NCBI GenBank assembly: GCA_902779785.1
Contig: CACZDC010000009.1
Span: 1-45,895, forward strand
Reading direction: 5' to 3'
DNA: 45,895 bases
DNA from: an uncultured Bacteroidia bacterium
GTDB lineage: Bacteria > Bacteroidota > Bacteroidia > Bacteroidales > UBA932
The notes under the pieces were generated by a model. That model saw only the letters and a list, made by a program, of their open reading frames with translations, did no database searches and was not told where the DNA came from. A program made the position numbers and the translations under genes. Positions 41,442-45,895 of this stretch are shown piece after piece; positions within the stretch are counted from its first letter, which is position 1, and the number at the start of each line of letters is the position of its first letter.

Positions 41442-42758
41442 ATGCGTAAAAATGTCTGCATATTGCTGGCGATGTTCGCCGCCTGTCTTTCTCTTTCCTG
41501 CTCCAGGGACGAGAACTTCAACAGTACTGTCAAGGAGACTCAGTCGGGGACTTCCACCGGACAGACTCGTACCACTATGGTGCCGCAGAACAAGGTTATG
41601 CTGCTCTATTCCGCCGGTGCCCATAACCTGAGTTCCGACCAGAAAAGAAATATCGCTGAACTGGAGGAGGGCTACCTTCCCTATGCCCTCCGTAACGATG
41701 ACGCCTTGCTGGTGTTCGCACGCAATGCCGATTATTCGAGCAAAAGCGGTTATACGTCATATCCTCCTGTGCTGATCCGTCTGTCAAGGGACTCTGAGGG
41801 CAAGGCAGTCCGCGACACCCTGAAGACCTGGCCGCAGGAAACCAACGCCTCAGACCCCGGGACGCTTAAGGATGTCCTTAACTATGTGAAGGACAATTTC
41901 CCAGCCGCAAGCTACGGAATGGTCTTTTCTTCCCACGGCACAGGATGGTTGCCCATCGGGTATTATGACAAAGGTTCTTCCGAAGAATTCGATGTCTGGT
42001 CAGCGTCCCGTCCTCACCGCAGTATCGGCGTGGACGCAATCGGCCACAGCTCTGTGGAAATGTCTGTCGAGGCTATGGCCGAAGCTGTTCCGATACATTT
42101 GGACTACCTCCTTTTCGATGCCTGTATGATGGCCTGCGTGGAGGTCGCCTATGCTTTCCGGGACAAGGTGTCGGTAATGGGTTTCTCGCCATCGGAAGTC
42201 CTTTCCGAAGGCTTTGATTACACTAGAATGGCTTCCCTTCTTATCGGAGAGCAGTGTAATCCCGTCGCCGTATGCAGCTCATATGTGGAAAAGTATCTCG
42301 CAAAGAGCGGTTCATCGCGTTCGGCAAGTATTTCTGTAGTGAATCTTGACTATATAGACGATCTGGCGGAGGTCTGTGCGCTTCTCTTTGACAAGTACAG
42401 GAGCGAGATCGCCTCGATCAAAGTCACCCGCACGCCGGTGGACGGTACCAGCGTCATAAGGTATTCTCCCCAGAACTATTATACCCGGAACAAGCACTGG
42501 TACTATGACCTCCGCGACATACTTGTCACGGCAGGGGCGAAAGAAGATGACCTGGCGCTTTTGGACGAAGTGCTTTCGAAGCTGGTCATCTATGAGAACC
42601 ATACGCCCAGCTTCCTGGTAAACTCTCCTTTCCAGTTCCATTCCTGCTGCGGTCTCTCTATGTTCCTGCCTTCTGACAACACGGACAAAGACCTTGAGGA
42701 GTATTACCGGAATCTGTCCTGGAACAAGGCCACTGGTCTGGTTTCGCTGGTATATTAG
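41442..42758 (+). CDS. Clostripain-family (C11) cysteine protease lipoprotein
   Basis: This 438-residue protein has a lipoprotein signal peptide (MRKNVCILLAMFAACLSLSC). The C11 fold is shown by NKVMLLYSAGAHNLS, the catalytic His in VFSSHGTGWLPIG (about residue 165) and the catalytic Cys in LLFDACMMACVEVAY (about 226). C11 proteases cleave after basic residues. The start at 41442 follows the -7 motif. The stop is one base from that of tdk, which converges. Confidence 0.9.
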   Translation: MRKNVCILLAMFAACLSLSCSRDENFNSTVKETQSGTSTGQTRTTMVPQNKVMLLYSAGAHNLSSDQKRNIAELEEGYLPYALRNDDALLVFARNADYSSKSGYTSYPPVLIRLSRDSEGKAVRDTLKTWPQETNASDPGTLKDVLNYVKDNFPAASYGMVFSSHGTGWLPIGYYDKGSSEEFDVWSASRPHRSIGVDAIGHSSVEMSVEAMAEAVPIHLDYLLFDACMMACVEVAYAFRDKVSVMGFSPSEVLSEGFDYTRMASLLIGEQCNPVAVCSSYVEKYLAKSGSSRSASISVVNLDYIDDLAEVCALLFDKYRSEIASIKVTRTPVDGTSVIRYSPQNYYTRNKHWYYDLRDILVTAGAKEDDLALLDEVLSKLVIYENHTPSFLVNSPFQFHSCCGLSMFLPSDNTDKDLEEYYRNLSWNKATGLVSLVY

Positions 42759-42759
42759 C

Positions 42760-43338
42760 CTAGGCTTCCTTGTCTTCCTTCAGTGCCTTCTGGTAGCAGT
42801 CGCGGCAGAGGGGCTCGTATGTGTCCTTTTCGCCGAGGACGACCAGTTTCCTGCTGGCGGAGAGCCGGTGCGAGTGGTTGGCAAGCGAGCCGCAGCGGAC
42901 GCAGATGGCGTGGACCTTCTGGACATCTTCGGCAATGGCGAGCAGGCCGGGGATGGGGCCGAAAGGCTTTCCGAGATAGTCGGTGTCCAGACCGGCGACT
43001 ATAACCCTGATCCCGCGGTTGGCAAGCTCCTGGCAGACTTCGATCAGGCTTTCGTCGAAGAACTGGGCCTCGTCAATGCCTACCACTTCGACGTCAGGAT
43101 CTATCTGGAGCATCCTGGAAGGGGTCTTGATGGGGGTGCAGGAAATGGAATGGGAATCGTGGGATACAACGTCGAGCTCGGAATAGCGCTTGTCCACCGT
43201 GGGCTTGAAAGTGGCTATTTTCTGTTTGGCGAACTGGGCTCTCTTGAGTCTGCGGATGAGTTCTTCTGTCTTGCCTGAGAACATCGAGCCGCAGATAACT
43301 TCGATGCTGCCCGATTTTTTTGTGTTTTCCAAAAACAT
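42760..43338 (-). CDS. tdk: Thymidine kinase
   Basis: Tdk phosphorylates thymidine in the salvage pathway. This 192-residue protein has the P-loop [10 protein letters not shown] (residues 17-26), GIDEAQFF, and the lasso domain with [14 protein letters not shown] and CRDC, whose four cysteines bind a structural zinc. It is cytoplasmic and monocistronic. Confidence 0.95.
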   Translation of the reverse strand: MFLENTKKSGSIEVICGSMFSGKTEELIRRLKRAQFAKQKIATFKPTVDKRYSELDVVSHDSHSISCTPIKTPSRMLQIDPDVEVVGIDEAQFFDESLIEVCQELANRGIRVIVAGLDTDYLGKPFGPIPGLLAIAEDVQKVHAICVRCGSLANHSHRLSASRKLVVLGEKDTYEPLCRDCYQKALKEDKEA

Positions 43339-43343
43339 TTCCT

Positions 43344-43388
43344 TATCTTTGTTAAGTGATTATGCAGGGATAGTTGAATGCAAATATA
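43344..43388. promoter_or_regulatory. Divergent promoters for tdk (-) and the Pro-Glu-rich gene (+)
   Basis: The plus-strand -7 TATCTTTG is at 43344-43351 and the minus-strand -7 TATATTTG at 43381-43388. The two transcripts would overlap for about 30 bp at their 5' ends, so mutual interference is possible. Confidence 0.6.
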
Positions 43389-43395
43389 GTCATTT

Positions 43396-44121
43396 ATGGA
43401 CAAAAGTCATACGGAATTGCTCGGAGAAATTCGCTCTGAACTTGAAAAACTGAAAGAGGCGCTTTCCGCCCTCGAGGGAAAACTCGCCGAGTGCGAGGCA
43501 GGGTCCACGGAAGAAGCTGCCGATTTCACCGATTTCGAAATCGGCTCGGTGGAGGACGGTGATTTGCCTGAGGCTGAGCCGGTGGCAGTAGCTGAGCCTG
43601 AGCCGGAGGTCGAGGTTGTTGAACCGGAACCTGTGGCGGAGTTTGAGCCGGAGGTTGAGGTGGAGCTTGAACCGGAGGTGGAGGTAGACTTTTCGGTCGA
43701 GCCGGAGCCGGTGGTTGAGCCCGAGCCCGAGCCGGTGGTTGAAACCGAACCGGCGCCGGCAGTTGTAGCCGAGCCAGAGCCGGAACCGGCACCCGAACCG
43801 GAGCCCGAGCCAGAGCCGGAACCGGCGCCGAAGCCTAAGGCCAAGCCGCTTGCGGAGGGCAATTACCAGTGGATGCAGGCCCGCCCGGGAGTGAGTGTCA
43901 AGCACATCCGCAGCGGCATTTCGCTGCTGGACCGGGCCCAGTTCATAACCATCCTTTTCAAGGAGGATTACGCTCTGTATGACAGCACCCTGGCGACACT
44001 TGAGTCAATGGACAGCCTTGAAGACGCCGTCGCATACCTGATGGACCAGTTCCCGCAGTGGAACTACAAGAGTGACATCGTCTTCAGCTTTATGATGGCC
44101 GTCAGAAAGAAACTTGGTTGA
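43396..44121 (+). CDS. Conserved hypothetical with coiled coil, Pro-Glu repeat and C-terminal domain
   Basis: This 241-residue protein starts with a short coiled coil (residues about 5-35, [16 protein letters not shown]). It continues with a Pro-Glu/Val-rich repeat (about 55-155) and ends in a conserved domain of about 75 residues ([20 protein letters not shown] ... [17 protein letters not shown]). That last domain is frequent in Bacteroidales proteins of unknown function, often with a linker in front. It has no signal peptide or membrane helix. The stop precedes the rsmI ATG by one base. Confidence 0.75.
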   Translation: MDKSHTELLGEIRSELEKLKEALSALEGKLAECEAGSTEEAADFTDFEIGSVEDGDLPEAEPVAVAEPEPEVEVVEPEPVAEFEPEVEVELEPEVEVDFSVEPEPVVEPEPEPVVETEPAPAVVAEPEPEPAPEPEPEPEPEPAPKPKAKPLAEGNYQWMQARPGVSVKHIRSGISLLDRAQFITILFKEDYALYDSTLATLESMDSLEDAVAYLMDQFPQWNYKSDIVFSFMMAVRKKLG

Positions 44122-44122
44122 G

Positions 44123-44857
44123 ATGGCCGGACGGCTGTATATCGTTCCGACGCCGGTCGGGAATCTCGGTGATATGACATTCAGGGCCGTGGAGGTCCTC
44201 AGAAGCGTCGACCTGATTCTCGCCGAGGACACCAGGACCACCTCTGTCCTGCTGCATCATTATGATATTCACGGCCGGCTTCTCTCTCATCATAAATACA
44301 ATGAGCACCAAAGCGTTGCGCTCATCAAGGAAAAAATCCTCTCAGGGATGGACGTGGCGCTGGTGTCTGATGCAGGGACTCCGGGAATCTCAGACCCAGG
44401 TTTCCTGCTTTCCAGAGCTTGTGCGGAAGAAGGGATCGAAGTGCAGACTCTTCCGGGGGCGACGGCTTGCATTCCTGCGCTTGTCTCCTCCGGGCTGCCC
44501 TGCGACCGTTTCGTTTTCGAGGGCTTCCTTCCTCAGAAAAAGGGGCGTCAGTCCCTTTTGGCAGCCCTCGCCGCAGAAAGCAGAACAATGGTTTTCTACG
44601 AGTCGCCTTACCGGCTCGCGAAAACTCTCTCTCAGTTCTCGGAGGTTTTCGGCGGGGAGCGGAAGTGCTCCGTAGCCCGTGAAATCTCCAAGATTCACGA
44701 GCAGCACCACCGCGGCAGCCTCTCAGAACTCGCTGCGTGGTTTGAAGAACATCCTCCAAAAGGAGAAATTGTGATTGTAGTAGCCGGCGCAGAGCCGGTC
44801 AAGGAGAAAAAGAAGAAGTATGGAAGAGGGGAAGAAGGGGAGGGAGAGAGAGCGTAG
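44123..44857 (+). CDS. rsmI: 16S rRNA (cytidine(1402)-2'-O)-methyltransferase
   Basis: RsmI methylates the ribose of C1402 in 16S rRNA. This 244-residue tetrapyrrole-methylase-fold protein shows GRLYIVPTPVGNLGDMTFRA, LAEDTRTTSVLLHHY, VALVSDAGTPGISDPG and PGATACIPALVSSGLP. The start at 44123 matches the MAGRLYI start of homologues; a TTG three codons earlier is unlikely. It overlaps the ComEA-like gene by 38 bp. Confidence 0.94.
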   Translation: MAGRLYIVPTPVGNLGDMTFRAVEVLRSVDLILAEDTRTTSVLLHHYDIHGRLLSHHKYNEHQSVALIKEKILSGMDVALVSDAGTPGISDPGFLLSRACAEEGIEVQTLPGATACIPALVSSGLPCDRFVFEGFLPQKKGRQSLLAALAAESRTMVFYESPYRLAKTLSQFSEVFGGERKCSVAREISKIHEQHHRGSLSELAAWFEEHPPKGEIVIVVAGAEPVKEKKKKYGRGEEGEGERA

Positions 44858-45758
44858 CGGTCTTTCTGCCTCGCTTGCAAGCGGCGCCATTGCGCTGGTA
44901 TTCCTGATAATTGGTTATGAAGTGGCCCTGTTCCTGCACAGGGCGGCGGTGACGCGTCTCGAAGCGAACCGGGACAGTCCCGATACGGTCTATGTCGTGG
45001 ACCCCGACATCGCCCGGAAAGTGCTTGGGGAGGCCTCGGCTGATGACGGGTGGCCGTCTGAGACGCCCGATGCTGCTGCGGAAGGGAAACGCCCTTTCGC
45101 CGTCCGCAGGAAATCGCAGCACAGCGTTCAGGCAAAATCGTTTCTGGACAAGGTCTCGCCGCGAAAGGTGGAGAGTTTCCGCTTCAATCCCAACACGGTG
45201 AGCGTCGAGGACCTGCAGCGCCTTGGTTTTTCCGAAAAGCAGGCCGAAAGCATTGACCACTACAGGCAGAAGGGCGGACGCTTCCGGCGGAAGGCCGACT
45301 TTGCCAAAAGCTATGTCGTTTCAGACAGCGTCTACAAGCGTCTGGAACCGTATATCGACATTCCCCGCCTGGACATAAACAAGGCGGACAGCGCCGAGTT
45401 CACCACCCTTCCCGGCATAGGAAAGTTCTTTGCCGTGAAGATGGTGGAGCACCGGGAAGAGCTGCACGGCTACAGCTCAGTCGAGCAGCTTCTGGACATC
45501 TGGCATTTCGACGAGGAGAAACTTTCCGGAATCCGCGACCTTATAAAGTGCTCAGCTCCCGAGCCTTACCCGCTGTGGTCACTCCCGGAGACGGAACTGC
45601 GGAAGCATCCTTATATCAAGGAGTCGGCCCACGGAATAGTCCTCTATCGGGACAATCAGCCCCGCGAGCTCTGGAGCCTGGAGGGGCTTCATCGCGCCGG
45701 AGTCATTTCCGACGGGCAGTTCCGGCAACTTTCGCTCTGTCGTATAGGTGGTGGTTAA
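44820..45758 (+). CDS. ComEA-like helix-hairpin-helix protein
   Basis: This 312-residue protein has a basic N-terminus, a transmembrane helix (residues about 17-40) and then helix-hairpin-helix repeats. One is at about 118-178 (FNPNTVSVEDLQRLGFSEKQ) and one at 185-245 (LDINKADSAEFTTLPGIGKF); a diverged third lies at the C-terminus. It resembles ComEA DNA-binding proteins used in DNA uptake, but Bacteroidetes members are often annotated only as HhH proteins. The membrane anchor places the HhH domains in the periplasm. The insertion-sequence tip begins 46 bp after its stop. Confidence 0.85.
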   Translation: MEEGKKGRERERSGLSASLASGAIALVFLIIGYEVALFLHRAAVTRLEANRDSPDTVYVVDPDIARKVLGEASADDGWPSETPDAAAEGKRPFAVRRKSQHSVQAKSFLDKVSPRKVESFRFNPNTVSVEDLQRLGFSEKQAESIDHYRQKGGRFRRKADFAKSYVVSDSVYKRLEPYIDIPRLDINKADSAEFTTLPGIGKFFAVKMVEHREELHGYSSVEQLLDIWHFDEEKLSGIRDLIKCSAPEPYPLWSLPETELRKHPYIKESAHGIVLYRDNQPRELWSLEGLHRAGVISDGQFRQLSLCRIGGG

Positions 45759-45804
45759 ATTATTGACTATCAGTAGATTACGCAAAGTGCCTTGGTTGAT
45801 TTTA

Positions 45805-45895
45805 GGTTCTTCGTCACTTTTGGTGCAATTTAGCCTGTTTTGGAGAGTGACATTTTAAGCATTAGGAGACGGTAGTCGGCCCTTCCGTACATCTG
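45805..45895. repeat. 91-bp inverted repeat, right arm
   Basis: This is the exact reverse complement of 9-99. It starts with the outer tip ggttcttcgtcacttttggt and runs to the window edge. Confidence 0.95.
45805..45895 (-). mobile_element. 3' end of an ISL3-type insertion sequence (right copy, truncated by window edge)
   Basis: The minus strand reads the same transposase tail as the left end, QMYGRADYRLLMLK and onward to the stop at 45830-45832, followed by the terminal-repeat tip. The element enters from beyond the right edge and faces inward, in the orientation opposite to the left copy. Target-site duplications cannot be examined because only one end of each copy is in the window. Confidence 0.7.
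45830..45895 (-). CDS. Transposase C-terminal fragment (ISL3-like), right copy
   Basis: This is 21 codons plus stop, open to the right edge, identical in sequence to the left copy. The rest of the gene is outside the window. Confidence 0.6.
   Translation of the reverse strand, partial: QMYGRADYRLLMLKMSLSKTG

Noticed and set aside
1-45895. Composite transposon or circular element
   Set aside because: The enclosed genes are core housekeeping genes, and the end repeats are inverted, so they cannot close a circle by overlap.

Overview
This is a 45.9 kb chromosomal segment of a Bacteroidales bacterium, probably a metagenome contig. The evidence for that lineage is consistent. Nearly every transcription unit starts with the Bacteroidetes -7 promoter motif TAnnTTTG, ribosome-binding sites are weak, and families typical of the phylum are present: HU-CCDC81 membrane protein, DUF4922/SpoIID, DUF6515, Hc1-like mini-histone, a 29-residue bS22/COX24-like ribosomal protein, and a TraR/DksA protein with a degenerate zinc finger. 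The DNA is GC-rich except for one visibly AT-richer island near 18.6-19.9 kb. The genus cannot be settled from the window; a Rikenellaceae- or UBA932/Cryptobacteroides-like member would fit.

The two window ends are the same 91-bp sequence in inverted orientation (9-99 and 45805-45895). Each encodes the last residues of what looks like an ISL3-type transposase, followed by an outer inverted-repeat tip beginning GGTTCTTCGTCAC. The contig most likely broke inside two copies of one insertion sequence that face inward and flank the segment.

Layout from left to right: a gene-free GC-rich palindromic tract (100-635); a small conserved gene, tsaB and cvpA on the minus strand; divergent ileS-dksA-like-lspA; tRNA-Ser and tRNA-Val; convergent rng; then bS22-like and HU on the minus strand. 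A tightly coupled operon follows: lon-ung-coaD-thioredoxin-like-small RHH-like gene-tadA, then tRNA-Gln. At 15.05-15.92 kb lies a second gene-free repeat-rich tract. Next is a minus-strand accessory block: LOG protein, a secreted hypothetical, a DUF4299-like protein, a putative immunity protein, a start-less Tox-REase-7-like toxin tip, and an AXE1-type esterase. From 21.6 kb: tRNA-Asn, an HU-CCDC81 membrane protein, acyl-ACP thioesterase, an AspT-like transporter, a Nudix hydrolase and a peptidoglycan-linked run (DUF4922-SpoIID fusion, AmpG-like permease, NamZ-like muramidase, DUF6515), with murI opposite. Then come prfB, an M6 protease and lipoprotein, rplY-pth, the Hc1 mini-histone, tpiA, xerD and an M49 peptidase on the minus strand, a C11 lipoprotein protease, tdk, a Pro-Glu-rich protein, rsmI and a ComEA-like protein.

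Functionally most of the window is housekeeping: translation and tRNA modification, protein quality control, DNA repair, cofactor synthesis and cell-wall turnover. The most unusual parts are the accessory island, where a toxin tip with no usable start codon sits behind a promoter and leader duplicated from the LOG gene and is followed by probable immunity genes; the repeat-rich intergenic tracts, which share an in-frame conserved 57-bp element; a candidate short orphan transcript at 21.29-21.42 kb; and the inverted insertion-sequence ends.
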